Assembly (NCBI RefSeq): GCF_031010195.1
Contig: NZ_JAUAMC010000002.1
Span: 558,001 to 622,000, forward strand
DNA from: Halomonas sp. SpR8
Lineage (GTDB): Bacteria > Pseudomonadota > Gammaproteobacteria > Pseudomonadales > Halomonadaceae
Reading direction: 5' to 3'
DNA: 64,000 nt
Position numbers and translations under genes: made by a program. Below, piece by piece: positions 28,675 to 40,224 of the stretch. The first letter of the stretch is position 1; the number at the start of each line of letters is the position of its first letter. The notes under the pieces are model-generated. The model did no database searches, was not told where the DNA came from, and saw only the letters and a program-made list of their open reading frames with translations.

Positions 28675-30069
28675 ATGAACGCACGGTCCGTACCCGCTTC
28701 GATTTTTCGCGCCTATGATATACGCGGCATCGTTGACGACACGCTCACAGAAGAGACGGTAGAACTGATCGGCCGCGCCGTGGGCTCGGAAGCCGCTGCG
28801 CGGGGCGAATCCAGCGTGGCCGTCGCCCGCGACGGTCGCCTTTCCGGTGCTCGGCTGCAAGCGGCTCTAATGCGCGGCCTTAACGCCTCCGGCTGCGACG
28901 TTATCGATATCGGCATGGTGCCCACCCCTGTGCTCTACTTTGCCACGCATATTTTGGAAGACACCCAATCAGGCGTGATGGTCACCGGCAGCCACAATCC
29001 GCCTGACTATAACGGCTTTAAAATTGTGCTGGACGGCGAAACACTCTCTGGCGATGCCATTACAGCCCTCTTTGAAAGAATTCAATCCGGCAACCTGGAG
29101 AGTGGCCAAGGCAATATCGCCCAGCAAGATATTCGTGAACGCTATTTAACGCGCATTTTAGGCGATGTTAAGATCAACCGGCCGATCAAAGCCGTTGTCG
29201 ATTGTGGCAACGGCGTTGCCGGAGAGCTAGGCCCGCAGTTGCTGGCCCGTTTGGGCGTTGATACGACGGCTCTATTCGATGAGATCGATGGTCATTTCCC
29301 CAACCACCATCCTGACCCCGGCAAACCAGAAAACATGCAGGACCTGATGCGCACGGTGCAAGAAACCGGCGCCGACATTGGCCTTGCCTTCGATGGAGAT
29401 GGCGATCGTTTAGGCGTCGTTACGCCCACGGGGAAGCTGATTTATCCCGACCATCTGCTGATGGTATTCGCCACCGACATGCTCGCCCGCCAGCCCGGCG
29501 CCAAGGTCATTTTTGATATCAAGTGCACCGGCAATCTGGTCAAAGTCATCAGCAAGGCAGGCGGCGAGCCGGAGATGTGGCGCACAGGTCACTCACTCAT
29601 CAAGGCACGCATGAAGGAGACTGGTGCTCAGTTGGGGGGTGAGATGAGCGGACACATCTTTTTCAAGGAGCGCTGGTACGGTTTTGACGATGGCCTCTAT
29701 GCCGCCGCTCGGCTAGTGGAAATTCTCGCCAACCAACCCGATGATGCGGATACCTTCTTCGCCAACTTCCCCCAAGACATTGGTACGCCTGAAATTAATA
29801 TTGCGGTTACCGACGCTAACAAATTTTCTCTAGTGGATAAGCTTGCTCGTGAGGGCGACTTCGGCGAAGGTATCAAAACTACGCTGGACGGCATCCGCGT
29901 TGATTACCCGGATGGTTGGGGGCTGTGTCGCGCTTCCAACACCACGCCTGCACTCGTAATGCGCTTTGAAGGTAAAGATGATGCCGCCCTAGCGCGCATC
30001 AGAAGGGTTTTTAACACCGCGCTAGAACGCGTCGCGCCAGAATTGAAGCTACCCATTGAAGATAGCTAG
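28675..30069 (+). CDS. algC: Phosphomannomutase/phosphoglucomutase
   Basis: 464-residue alpha-D-phosphohexomutase supplying mannose-1-P and glucose-1-P for surface polysaccharide. The catalytic phosphoserine is S106 in TGSHNPP; the metal loop is DGDGDR; the sugar-binding loop is GEMSGH; the C-terminal phosphate loop is RASNTTPALVMRFE. Four domains at normal length. Confidence 0.93.
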   Translation: MNARSVPASIFRAYDIRGIVDDTLTEETVELIGRAVGSEAAARGESSVAVARDGRLSGARLQAALMRGLNASGCDVIDIGMVPTPVLYFATHILEDTQSGVMVTGSHNPPDYNGFKIVLDGETLSGDAITALFERIQSGNLESGQGNIAQQDIRERYLTRILGDVKINRPIKAVVDCGNGVAGELGPQLLARLGVDTTALFDEIDGHFPNHHPDPGKPENMQDLMRTVQETGADIGLAFDGDGDRLGVVTPTGKLIYPDHLLMVFATDMLARQPGAKVIFDIKCTGNLVKVISKAGGEPEMWRTGHSLIKARMKETGAQLGGEMSGHIFFKERWYGFDDGLYAAARLVEILANQPDDADTFFANFPQDIGTPEINIAVTDANKFSLVDKLAREGDFGEGIKTTLDGIRVDYPDGWGLCRASNTTPALVMRFEGKDDAALARIRRVFNTALERVAPELKLPIEDS

Positions 30070-30123
30070 GCGCTTGAGGGATCACGCTCACCTAGAAAGT
30101 GCGACCCTCACCACTCAATCAAT

Positions 30124-31066
<943 letters not shown>

Positions 31067-31085
31067 CCGCGACGGAGGCCACATT

Positions 31086-31694
31086 ATGAGCGAAGATCAA
31101 AAACCACGCCGCCGCGAGCAGATTCTCCAGGCCCTGGCGTTAATGCTTGAGGAAGATAGCGGCAAGCGTATTACCACAGCCGCCCTCGCCCGTCAGGTTG
31201 GCGTTTCAGAAGCGGCGCTCTACCGCCACTTTCCCAGCAAAGCGCGTATGTTTGAGGGGCTAATCGACTTTATTGAAGAGAGCATCTTTGCCCGTATTAC
31301 GCGCATTTTAGAAGACGTTCCCGATGCGACTAGCCGTTGCGGCACGATTTTAGCGCTACTCTTAGGTTTCGCTGAAAAAAATCCTGGGTTGGCGCGAGTA
31401 ATGGGTGGCGACGTGCTTACCGGTGAAACCGCCCGGCTACGCCACCGGATCAACCAGCTGTTTGAACGCCTGGAAATGCAGCTCAAACAAATCCTGCGTG
31501 AAGCCGAGCTGCGCGAAGGTCTGCGTCTCACCATTTCGGCCACTGCCGCCGCCAATTTATTGGCTGCTCAAGCCGAGGGGCGTATTTCTCAGTATGTACG
31601 CAGCGACTTTAAGCGCCTGCCAACCGAGCACTGGGAAGACCAATGGTCATTGCTGTCAGCCCAATTACTGCGCCCCGCGCCACAGCTTGCTTAG
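31086..31694 (+). CDS. slmA: Nucleoid occlusion factor SlmA (TetR family)
   Basis: 202-residue TetR-fold DNA-binding protein that blocks FtsZ assembly over the nucleoid. The helix-turn-helix ITTAALARQVGVSEAALYRHFPSKARMFEGLI (about 28-59) and the following SlmA-specific domain match the family. 19 bases after argB with a ribosome-binding site GGAGG, so probably co-transcribed. Confidence 0.92.
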   Translation: MSEDQKPRRREQILQALALMLEEDSGKRITTAALARQVGVSEAALYRHFPSKARMFEGLIDFIEESIFARITRILEDVPDATSRCGTILALLLGFAEKNPGLARVMGGDVLTGETARLRHRINQLFERLEMQLKQILREAELREGLRLTISATAAANLLAAQAEGRISQYVRSDFKRLPTEHWEDQWSLLSAQLLRPAPQLA

Positions 31695-31727
31695 CCTAAG
31701 CGCCGCTCGAGAGTTATCGCTGATAAA

Positions 31728-31760
31728 AAAAACCGACTTCCTTTGCAGGAGCCGGTTTTT
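31728..31760. terminator. Hairpin terminator between slmA and rpoH
   Basis: AAAAACCG (31728-31735) pairs with CGGTTTTT (31753-31760), with partial inner pairing of CTTCCT and AGGAG. It serves convergent slmA and rpoH and has T-runs on both strands. Confidence 0.8.
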
Positions 31761-31796
31761 AGAGGCTAAAAATGCGTCAAATGACGCAGCTTAGCC

Positions 31797-32663
31797 TCAG
31801 GCAATCATCTCTTCGCCCATTTTCATACGTAGCTTTTTCATCGCATTTTTTTCGAGCTGTCGGATGCGCTCTGCGCTGACTCCATAAACATCGGCCAGGT
31901 CGTGCAGCGTCTCTTTGCTATCCGCCAACCAGCGGCGCTGAAGAATATCCCGCGAGCGCTCATCAAGCCCTTCGAGGGCGAGCTGTAAGCGGCGTGTCGA
32001 GTCTTCCTCGAAATTGCTGTCTTCAAGCTGCGTGGCGGGATCTGACGCGGCATCGTCCAAGAAGTACACCGGTGCTTGATAGCTGCTCTCTTCATCATCG
32101 CCTGCTGGGGCATCAAAACCCGCATCGTAAGAGGAGAGCCGCCCTTCCATATCGCGCACGACTTCGGGTTTGACGTCGAGGTCTTTGGCAATGGCATCGA
32201 CTTCGTCGTTATTCAGCCAAGCCAAACGCTTCTTCGCCCCGCGCAAATTAAAGAACAGCTTACGCTGAGCTTTGGTTGTCGCGATTTTAACGATTCGCCA
32301 ATTGCGCAGCACAAATTCGTGGATTTCCGCTTTGATCCAGTGCACGGCAAAAGAGACCAGGCGAACGCCTTGATTGGGATCAAAGCGCTTGACGGCCTTC
32401 ATCAAACCGACATTGCCTTCTTGAATCAGATCTGCCTGTTGCAGCCCGTAGCCTGAATAGCTGCGCGCGATATGTACCACAAAGCGCAAATGCGAAAGTA
32501 CCAAACGACGTGCAGCTTCAAGATCACCCTCGTCGTATAGGCGATAGGCTAGCTCGCGCTCTTCGTCGGCTGTTAAAACCGAAATTCCATTGACTGCGCG
32601 GATATAACCGCCCAGATCGCCGCCGGGTGAAAGCTGACCCACCGGTAAAAGACTAGTGCTCAT
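31797..32663 (-). CDS. rpoH: RNA polymerase sigma-32 factor
   Basis: 288-residue heat-shock sigma factor. Region 2 contains [40 protein letters not shown] and the -10-recognition block [26 protein letters not shown]; the RpoH box QRKLFFNLR follows; region 4 is [27 protein letters not shown]. Start ATG 32663 has GGAGA upstream; a longer frame to 32690 lacks support. The 228-base gap upstream carries a tandem repeat. Confidence 0.96.
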   Translation of the reverse strand: MSTSLLPVGQLSPGGDLGGYIRAVNGISVLTADEERELAYRLYDEGDLEAARRLVLSHLRFVVHIARSYSGYGLQQADLIQEGNVGLMKAVKRFDPNQGVRLVSFAVHWIKAEIHEFVLRNWRIVKIATTKAQRKLFFNLRGAKKRLAWLNNDEVDAIAKDLDVKPEVVRDMEGRLSSYDAGFDAPAGDDEESSYQAPVYFLDDAASDPATQLEDSNFEEDSTRRLQLALEGLDERSRDILQRRWLADSKETLHDLADVYGVSAERIRQLEKNAMKKLRMKMGEEMIA

Positions 32664-32732
32664 GTGCAGGTGGTCTCCCCTGTAACCCATCGTGGTTGAC
32701 GTAGCACGTTATCAATAACCTATTACAAAACC

Positions 32733-32807
32733 GTGATACTAATTCAGTGATACTATTTAGCGATACTAGTTCAGTGATACAAAGTCTGTGTCTGTGATAC
32801 TGAGACC
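32733..32807. repeat. Degenerate 13-14-bp tandem repeat upstream of rpoH
   Basis: Units of the type GTGATACTAATTCA at 32733-32746, 32747-32759, 32760-32773, 32774-32787 and, after GTGTCT, from 32794. They lie 70-145 bases before the rpoH start, where its promoters should be. The repeated GATACT phrases resemble a sigma-70 -10 element, but that may be coincidental. Confidence 0.8.
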
Positions 32808-32891
32808 TTTACGCTAGGATAAAGTTCGCACGTTAAGTATTTCAACATTAGCGCATTCGCCGCCTAGAACTAGCTGTCTAGAACCAAGCAG

Positions 32892-33935
32892 TTATCTTGG
32901 CCGAATGCTTGAGAGATGACGAGTCACCGCCAGCCAGGCACCCAGCCAGCCCAGTAGTGTACTGCAAGATAGCAGAATTGTAGAGCCTGTCACGTCAAGT
33001 TGGGGTAACGAAAAGCTTGCCCCGTAACTTGCCGCCAGCGCAGCTACCGGTAGGGAAAGCCAGTGATTGCCCAGGCCTAACAGCCCCAGCGCTAATAGCC
33101 CACCGCCCAAGCCGTACCAAGCGCCGCTATACAGAAAAGGCCGCCTGACAAAGGCATGGGTAGCACCAATCAGCATGACCACCTCAATCTCCCGGCGACG
33201 ACTCTCTACCGATAGACGAATGGTATTGCCGACCACCAGCAGCACGCCTAAGCCAAACAGCGCCCCCAGCGCCAGCGCCACACGGCGGCCCAACTCCGCC
33301 AGGTTCCTCAACCGCTCCACCCAGGCCAGGTCAAGGCGCACCTCATCAACGCCAGAAAGCACTTCAAGGCGGCTGGCCAACTGCTGCATGGCAACCGGGT
33401 CAACGCTTTCCGGGCGCACCACCATGCTGATAGGCAGTGGATTGCTCTCCAGCCCTGCCAGGGCATCATCCAGCCCCAGCGACTGCTGGAACTCCGCCAT
33501 CCCCTGCTCGGCACTGATCAACCGGGTTTCGAGCACGTTGGGCTGCGCGTTAACCGCCTCTTCGATACGTAGCGCTTGGGCATCGTCAGCAGTCAACTCA
33601 AGATAAACCGTTAACGTCGCACTCTCATCAAGCTCCGCATCCAACAGGCGCGCGCTGTCCAGGGTTAACCACAGCGCTGCGGGCAGTACCAGCGCGATAG
33701 CGATCGCCAACATGGTCAGCAGATTACCCAGCGGATAGCGCACCAGGCGCTGAAAGCTATCCCACGCCATGCTGCGGTGATGGCGACCCCAGGCGCGCAA
33801 ACGGCTTGAAAAGCGCGTCTGCTGCGATCTGGCGCCTCGCTGCGGGGCTTTATCCACCGCTGGTTTAGCAGCAACCTTGCGCGGCGTCTTTAACGCCGCG
33901 CCCTGTCGGCGCTTTGGCGTCGTCGACGGCTTCAT
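32892..33935 (-). CDS. ftsX: Cell division permease-like protein FtsX
   Basis: 347-residue inner-membrane partner of FtsE. The long basic N-terminal tail of about 50 residues is followed by helix 1 (LLTMLAIAIALVLPAALWLTL), a periplasmic domain of about 120 residues and three more helices. In E. coli FtsEX regulates septal amidases through EnvC. Its start overlaps ftsE by 4 bases. Confidence 0.94.
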   Translation of the reverse strand: MKPSTTPKRRQGAALKTPRKVAAKPAVDKAPQRGARSQQTRFSSRLRAWGRHHRSMAWDSFQRLVRYPLGNLLTMLAIAIALVLPAALWLTLDSARLLDAELDESATLTVYLELTADDAQALRIEEAVNAQPNVLETRLISAEQGMAEFQQSLGLDDALAGLESNPLPISMVVRPESVDPVAMQQLASRLEVLSGVDEVRLDLAWVERLRNLAELGRRVALALGALFGLGVLLVVGNTIRLSVESRRREIEVVMLIGATHAFVRRPFLYSGAWYGLGGGLLALGLLGLGNHWLSLPVAALAASYGASFSLPQLDVTGSTILLSCSTLLGWLGAWLAVTRHLSSIRPR

Positions 33936-34596
33936 ACCGCCCCCTCATCGGCGACTAAACGGCCATCACTTAAACGCAAAATACGATGGCGCAGCCGGGC
34001 AATCAGGGCCAGGTCGTGACTGGCGATCATCACCGTAGTTCCAATCCGGTTAAAGTCCTCAAACAGCCCCATGATATCCGCCGAGAGTTGTGGGTCCAGA
34101 TTACCCGTCGGCTCATCGGCCAACAGCAACGCGGGCTTATTGACCACCGCCCGGGCAATGCCCACCCGCTGCTGCTCACCGCCCGACAACTCGATAGGCA
34201 GGGCTTTCTCACGATGCAACAGCCCCACTTTGTCTAACGCGGCGCGCACGCGCCGTGCAGACTCACGAGGCTCAATGCCCTGGATTTCCAGTGGCAGGGC
34301 GACATTGTGAAAAATGCTACGATCAAATAACAGCTGGTGATCCTGGAAGACCACGCCAATTTGGCGTCGATAGAACGGCACTTGGCTGGCATGCAGTTGG
34401 GCAATATCGTGGCCCGCTACGACAACGCGACCGCGGCTAGGTTTCTCAAGACGCATCACTAGGCGTAGCAGCGAGCTTTTCCCTGCCCCGGAGTGGCCGG
34501 TAAGAAACACCATCTCGCCCCGGGCAACCCGAAAGTTAAGATGCGCCAGCGCCTCAAAACGTCCGCCGTAGCGTTTTCCCACATGCTCAAAAGCGA

Positions 34597-34600
<4 letters not shown>
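33932..34600 (-). CDS. ftsE: Cell division ATP-binding protein FtsE
   Basis: 222-residue ABC ATPase: Walker [11 protein letters not shown]-loop at VFQDHQLL, signature [14 protein letters not shown], Walker [13 protein letters not shown] and the switch His in ASHDLALI. It overlaps ftsY upstream and ftsX downstream by 4 bases each, giving a fully coupled ftsYEX operon. Confidence 0.96.
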
Positions 34601-35892
<1,292 letters not shown>

Positions 35893-35982
35893 GAGTGTTA
35901 CCCGACATAAATAGTGAACATTAAGGTTATGCTAACACCGTAACCCAAGACTTTGGATAAACAGCCCGCTACAATCCGCCTT

Positions 35983-36618
35983 ATGACACGACAACGCCCC
36001 CCTCGATCCTCTACGTCCCGCCGCACGCCTGCCCAGCGGACTGACAAATCATCTGGTAAGCCACTTGGAAAACTACGCATTATCGGCGGCGAATTTCGTC
36101 GCCGTCAGTTGCCGGTGCTGGATAGTCCCGGTTTACGGCCAACCCCAGACCGGGTGCGTGAAACGCTGTTTAACTGGTTAGGACAACAGCTTTACGGGCA
36201 ACACGTTCTGGATCTATTCGCAGGTACCGGCGCGCTAGGCATTGAAGCCCTCTCTCGTGGTGCGGCTCGTGTCGAGTTCGTTGAGCGCGACCCACGGGTG
36301 GCAGCACAGCTGTCGACCAACCTGGCATCACTCAACATTACCGCAAGCAGCGCAGTGCATATTAACGATGTTCAGGCCTACCTGACACAGCCTGCGACGC
36401 CCTACGCGCTGGTATTTCTCGACCCGCCCTTCCATCAGCAGCTTGCCGCGCCATGCTGTGCTGCGCTAGAGCGCGGCGGTTGGCTATCGGATGAGGCAAT
36501 GGTTTACCTGGAAACCGAGACCTCGCTGCCACCCGAAGTGCCCGCTAACTGGCATTTACACCGCGAAACCCAGGCTGGCGAGAGCACCGCGCGGCTCTAT
36601 CAGCGTCAGCATTCGTAA
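35983..36618 (+). CDS. rsmD: 16S rRNA (guanine-966-N2) methyltransferase
   Basis: 211-residue SAM methyltransferase. A basic N-terminal tail, then LRIIGGEFRRRQLPV, GLRPTPDRVRETLFNWL, the SAM motif VLDLFAGTGALGIEALSRGA and the catalytic DPPF in VFLDPPFHQQ. I start at ATG 35983; a TTG at 35953 could add ten residues. Divergent from ftsY. Confidence 0.94.
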   Translation: MTRQRPPRSSTSRRTPAQRTDKSSGKPLGKLRIIGGEFRRRQLPVLDSPGLRPTPDRVRETLFNWLGQQLYGQHVLDLFAGTGALGIEALSRGAARVEFVERDPRVAAQLSTNLASLNITASSAVHINDVQAYLTQPATPYALVFLDPPFHQQLAAPCCAALERGGWLSDEAMVYLETETSLPPEVPANWHLHRETQAGESTARLYQRQHS

Positions 36619-36749
36619 ACAGCGCTTGCCGCCACGGGGCGGTGGCGTTACGCTCGCCTCATTCGTCCTTACTGCAAGCTTCCCGCTTGTTTTCTAGGGT
36701 GCTTTTTTATTACCTTTTTGGGTACTCATTTTACGCTAGGGAGAGATAC

Positions 36750-36944
36750 ATGAGTCTGGAATTATTTAATCAGTTGGAACAGAAAGTCACCGACACCGTT
36801 GATGCGCTGGAGATGATGAAACTGGAAAATGAAGAGCTGCGCGGCGAAAACGCCAAGCTGAAAGAGGAGCGTGAAGAGTGGGAGCGCCGCCTAAACAGCC
36901 TGCTCAGCAAATTCGACAGCCTCGAAACATCCAGCACACCCTAA
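36750..36944 (+). CDS. zapB: Cell division protein ZapB-like coiled coil
   Basis: 64-residue single coiled coil (MSLELFNQLEQKVTDTVDAL, then MMKLENEELRGENAKLKEER) matching ZapB, which bridges ZapA and MatP at the Z-ring. Ribosome-binding site AGGGAGAGA lies just upstream of the ATG at 36750. Monocistronic. Confidence 0.87.
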   Translation: MSLELFNQLEQKVTDTVDALEMMKLENEELRGENAKLKEEREEWERRLNSLLSKFDSLETSSTP

Positions 36945-36963
36945 CCGCCTGATACGCTGCTGC

Positions 36964-37407
36964 CTAGAGTACCAGGGACATCAGCAGTGCATCCTCACGC
37001 CCGGCGGCCCCTTTTGCCGCTGGGTAGTAGCCCCGCCGACAGCCATCTTCACTAAACCCACAGCGCTGATAAAGCCGTATAGCGCTAAGATTCCCCACTC
37101 GTACTTCGAGCAGTAGCCGCTCACTGAACCAACCTTGAGCTATCGCCTGCACTGCTTTCATCAACGCCAGGCCCGCGCCGCTGCGGCGACATTTGGGTAA
37201 CACTCCGATCGCTTGCAGCTCCGCTTCAAACGGCAGTCGCGCCACGATGGCGTACCCCAATAGCTGTTCATCCTGCCACCAGCCCAACACGCAGGTATCC
37301 TGGCTACCCAAGGCTTCCAGCATTTGTGAGTCGGAGGTACCGCTTTGCGCCTGCCGCTCAAGCGCAATGAGTGAAGCCAAGTGCTCCACATTGAGCTCAG
37401 CGATCAT
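36964..37407 (-). CDS. rimI: Ribosomal protein S18 alanine N-acetyltransferase
   Basis: 147-residue GNAT acetyltransferase. Acetyl-CoA loop GVLPKCRRSGAGLALMKAV and the RimI block LLLEVRVGNLSAIRLYQRCGFSEDGCRRGYYP are present. It overlaps the preceding holD-like gene by 11 bases, the same pairing as holD-rimI in E. coli. Confidence 0.92.
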   Translation of the reverse strand: MIAELNVEHLASLIALERQAQSGTSDSQMLEALGSQDTCVLGWWQDEQLLGYAIVARLPFEAELQAIGVLPKCRRSGAGLALMKAVQAIAQGWFSERLLLEVRVGNLSAIRLYQRCGFSEDGCRRGYYPAAKGAAGREDALLMSLVL

Positions 37408-38269
37408 TTGAGATTTCTGGCTGAGCGCCTTCTGAGCGTGCAGACGCCCAATGCTGACCTAGCGTCATCAGCGCTGGCCAAAGGTCGCGCTTGCTACAGC
37501 TACCGTCGAGCAACGATCCAAGCTCAGGCCCCTGCCATACAGGCAACGCGAGCGTCTCGCTTTGCCCTTCAGTCACATTCAGGATGCGATCCAAGGGCGC
37601 CTGCTCGGGCCCCAGTTCACCCCACCAGAGCAGCCGCTCTAGCTGCCATCCCTGGCGACTCACGCCACCAGCGATAAACGCGGCCAAACCTTCACGGGCT
37701 TCATCCAGCGGGTCTTCCACCGTAAACGCGTTGGCCATCTGCGGCCAAGTGAAGTGGCTCGCTTCCGGCAGGGCTCCCTGCTGAATCCCTGCGGCCTGTA
37801 GCAGGTTAGCCAGCAGTTGCTGCTCAAGTACGCTCATTTCCCCCGCCTGCAGCATCAGCCAACGGCCTTCGAGACATACACACGAGAATGAGAACGCCAA
37901 TGGTTTGGCAGGCTTAGCGGTGGCTGCTTCAGTGGCCGTAGCGGATTGCGCAGCCACCTGACTGGCTGGCCCCGGCTTGTCTTGGCCCAACAGCGCCCGC
38001 ACCGCCGAGGGCGAGGCAATGGTTTCATCTGCGGCTTGGCTTTTTGACGCTGGAGCTTCTGGTGCCAGAGGCTTGGCCGTTTGACGCCTGGGCGCGGGGG
38101 CATCATCTAACAGCGCCTGCAGCTGCTCCCTGGGAGGCGTCGCAGCAGGCGTCGAATCCTCCCACTCGCAGGCCTCAGTAGGCAAAGCATTAGGCAGTTG
38201 GTATTTAGCGGCCCAGGCGGTGATTCCCATGGCCTCCAAATAGTGCCGCCGAATAACTTCCTGTGTCAC
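37397..38269 (-). CDS. Candidate divergent DNA polymerase III psi subunit (HolD-like)
   Basis: 290 residues, about twice the length of E. coli psi. The N terminus RRHYLEAMGITAWAAKYQLPNA resembles the chi-binding N-terminal peptide of psi (an LGIxxW motif). A low-complexity Ala/Pro/Gln linker of about 80 residues follows, then a folded C-terminal half starting LAFSFSCVCLEGRWLMLQAG. Overlap with rimI supports the call by synteny. Such proteins are often annotated only as hypothetical. Start GTG at 38269 overlaps the bolA stop (GTGA). Confidence 0.6.
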   Translation of the reverse strand: MTQEVIRRHYLEAMGITAWAAKYQLPNALPTEACEWEDSTPAATPPREQLQALLDDAPAPRRQTAKPLAPEAPASKSQAADETIASPSAVRALLGQDKPGPASQVAAQSATATEAATAKPAKPLAFSFSCVCLEGRWLMLQAGEMSVLEQQLLANLLQAAGIQQGALPEASHFTWPQMANAFTVEDPLDEAREGLAAFIAGGVSRQGWQLERLLWWGELGPEQAPLDRILNVTEGQSETLALPVWQGPELGSLLDGSCSKRDLWPALMTLGQHWASARSEGAQPEISNDR

Positions 38270-38574
38270 TTTCCGCCGCCGCGACAGTTAGGTGAATTCG
38301 GGCGTTCGCCGCCCCGCGCCTGCCACTCACTGGCCGTATAAAGATGCAGCGCCAACGCGTGCACAGGGCCCGATAGTTCATCGGCCAGCAGCGCATAAAT
38401 CTGCTGATGACGCTTCACCGGCATCATGCCGTCAAAGGCATCACTCACCAGGGTCACTTTGAAGTGCGTTTCAGAGTCAGTAGGAACGTTATGCATATGG
38501 CTTTCATTTTCAACCTGCAGCACGTCGGGCGTGAGTGCCGCTAACTTCTGCTCAATCTGAGCCTGCAGCGTCAT
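38266..38574 (-). CDS. bolA: BolA family protein
   Basis: 102-residue BolA protein with the family blocks VENESHMHNVPTDSETHFKVTLVSDAFDG and VKRHQQIYALLADELSGPVHALALHLYT. BolA proteins pair with monothiol glutaredoxins through a conserved His. Start ATG 38574 with GGAG six bases upstream; longer frames are not family-like. The C-terminal tail PNSPNCRGGGK is as in many homologues. Coupled to the holD-like gene. Confidence 0.92.
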   Translation of the reverse strand: MTLQAQIEQKLAALTPDVLQVENESHMHNVPTDSETHFKVTLVSDAFDGMMPVKRHQQIYALLADELSGPVHALALHLYTASEWQARGGERPNSPNCRGGGK

Positions 38575-38615
38575 GGAGTTCTCCTTAGGAACACAAACCA
38601 CTTTATTGTACGCGC

Positions 38616-40019
38616 TTACTGCTCCGCAGACGATGCCCGACGGGCGTGTAGCGCTCGCCTTGCCTGCGGCATTCGCGCAACGCTCGCGAGTAGTGCCAGC
38701 AGTGTGGTCGCTGCCCCCAGCCAAAGCGTCACTTGCACTGGCCAGCCCAGCGCCAAGGCAGCGCCGACAAGTGCCACCCCAAACGACTGCCCTACGGTGC
38801 GTGTGGTACTCATCACCCCAGAGACGTTGGAACTGCGCTCCGGCGGAAGACTACCCATCATTTCGCGATTATTGGGCGGCTGGAACAGTCCAAAGCCAAT
38901 ACCGCATAGCGCGGTACGCCATAGACTTCCCGCCACGCCAGTTGATTCATCGACTAGCGCCAGTGCGATCAGGCCTATGATAAGCAGGCCAAGCCCCGCG
39001 CTAGAGAGAATACTGGGATTAATACGATCGGCCAAGCGCCCAGCGATGGGGCCAACGAGCATGATGGCCAGCGGCCAGGGGGTGAACAGCCACGCGGTTT
39101 CCAACGGTGAAAAGCCCATCTGCTCTTGGTAGAAAAATGACAGCGCTACAAAGGTCAGCCCCTGACCAATAAAGGCCAGCCCTGAGGCCGAGACAGCCAG
39201 CGTAAAGCGCGGCTCGGCAAATACGCTAAGCGGCAGCAGCGGATAAGGCGCACGACGCTGGCGCACAATAAATCCCACACAGGCCAGTACCGCCAGCAGT
39301 GCCCAGCCGCCGCTTTGCCAAACGGGTGCGGCGTGGCTCACGGCATCCATGGCGATAAAGAAACTCGCCAGCATAACAATGGAGAGCAGCGCCCCCGCCA
39401 CATCAAAGCTGCCTTGACGACGCTCTTCACGGGGTAACGCCCGCTTGGCCAGCCACAGCGAACAGAGCCCCAGCGGCACATTGAGCGCAAACAGCCAGGG
39501 CCAATCGGCAAACGACAGGATCACGCCGCTAAGCGTAGGCCCTGCTGCGTAGCCTCCGGCCACGACCAATGCACTCAAACCAAGGGCGCTGCCCAACAAC
39601 CGAGAGGGAAAAATCGCCCGATAGAGCGACGGGCCAATCGACAGCGTGGCGGCGGCCCCCAGCCCCTGGAAGGCGCGAAACACTAGCAGCGTTTCTAAAT
39701 TGCGCGATAGCGCCGCCCCCAGCGCTGCAGCGACAAAGGTGGCCAGCCCAAACAGGTAGAGTCTGCGCCGGGTAATTAACTCACTAATGCCGGCAAACAC
39801 CAGCAAAAAAGCCGCACACACGACCTGAAACAGGTTGGTAATCCATACCGCCCGGGAAGCTGACACGTTTAAATCAGCGGCGATGGTGGGCAGCGCCAGA
39901 TTGATCATGGTGGTGTCGACCACCGCCATTAGCGTACCGGTCACCAGCGCCAGTACGGCCAAGGCACGCTCAGGCCCAGGCAGGCCATCATCGCCGGGGC
40001 GGGCTTCAAACAGTCTCAT
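38616..40019 (-). CDS. MFS drug exporter, DHA2 (14-helix) type
   Basis: 467-residue multi-helix transporter. Motif C-like GGYAAGPTLSGVIL, and the N-terminal phrase MAVVDTTMINLALPTIAADLNVSASRAVWI is typical of the EmrB/QacA (DHA2) family. Start ATG 40019 has AGGA eight bases upstream. No membrane-fusion partner gene is adjacent. Substrate unknown. A perfect 10-bp-arm palindrome at 40150-40171 lies upstream and could be an operator. Confidence 0.87.
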   Translation of the reverse strand: MRLFEARPGDDGLPGPERALAVLALVTGTLMAVVDTTMINLALPTIAADLNVSASRAVWITNLFQVVCAAFLLVFAGISELITRRRLYLFGLATFVAAALGAALSRNLETLLVFRAFQGLGAAATLSIGPSLYRAIFPSRLLGSALGLSALVVAGGYAAGPTLSGVILSFADWPWLFALNVPLGLCSLWLAKRALPREERRQGSFDVAGALLSIVMLASFFIAMDAVSHAAPVWQSGGWALLAVLACVGFIVRQRRAPYPLLPLSVFAEPRFTLAVSASGLAFIGQGLTFVALSFFYQEQMGFSPLETAWLFTPWPLAIMLVGPIAGRLADRINPSILSSAGLGLLIIGLIALALVDESTGVAGSLWRTALCGIGFGLFQPPNNREMMGSLPPERSSNVSGVMSTTRTVGQSFGVALVGAALALGWPVQVTLWLGAATTLLALLASVARMPQARRALHARRASSAEQ

Positions 40020-40080
40020 GACCAAGTTCCTAAGAGGCGAGTACCAAAAGGGCGATTTTCCAAACGAAATGGCTGAAACA

Positions 40081-40104
40081 GAGAAACCGGCCTAAGCCGG
40101 TCTC
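40081..40104 (-). terminator. Probable terminator after the acidic hypothetical gene
   Basis: ACCGGC (40086-40091) and GCCGGT (40096-40101) around a CTAA loop, extended by GAG/CTC with two bulged bases. On the minus strand it is followed by a T-rich stretch and would end the prfB-lysS side transcription. Confidence 0.55.
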
Positions 40105-40149
40105 GAAGTGCGCTATCTAACGGTTGCTGATACGCTATTACTTGCTATC

Positions 40150-40171
40150 AGTTACTCGCTGGCGAGTAACT
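40150..40171. promoter_or_regulatory. Perfect palindrome upstream of the MFS gene
   Basis: AGTTACTCGC at 40150-40159 and GCGAGTAACT at 40162-40171, separated by TG. The symmetry and position about 130 bases before the MFS start fit a dimeric repressor site; with only a two-base centre it is a poor RNA hairpin. Confidence 0.5.
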
Positions 40172-40224
40172 ATCAGCCGCGCAGGCAAACACTGAGCTTG
40201 GCTAAGATACTAGCACGCTAACGG

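Noticed and set aside
36629-36648. Terminator between rsmD and zapB
   Set aside because: A CGCCAC/GTGGCG hairpin can be drawn, but there is no following T-run and the zapB promoter is expected nearby.
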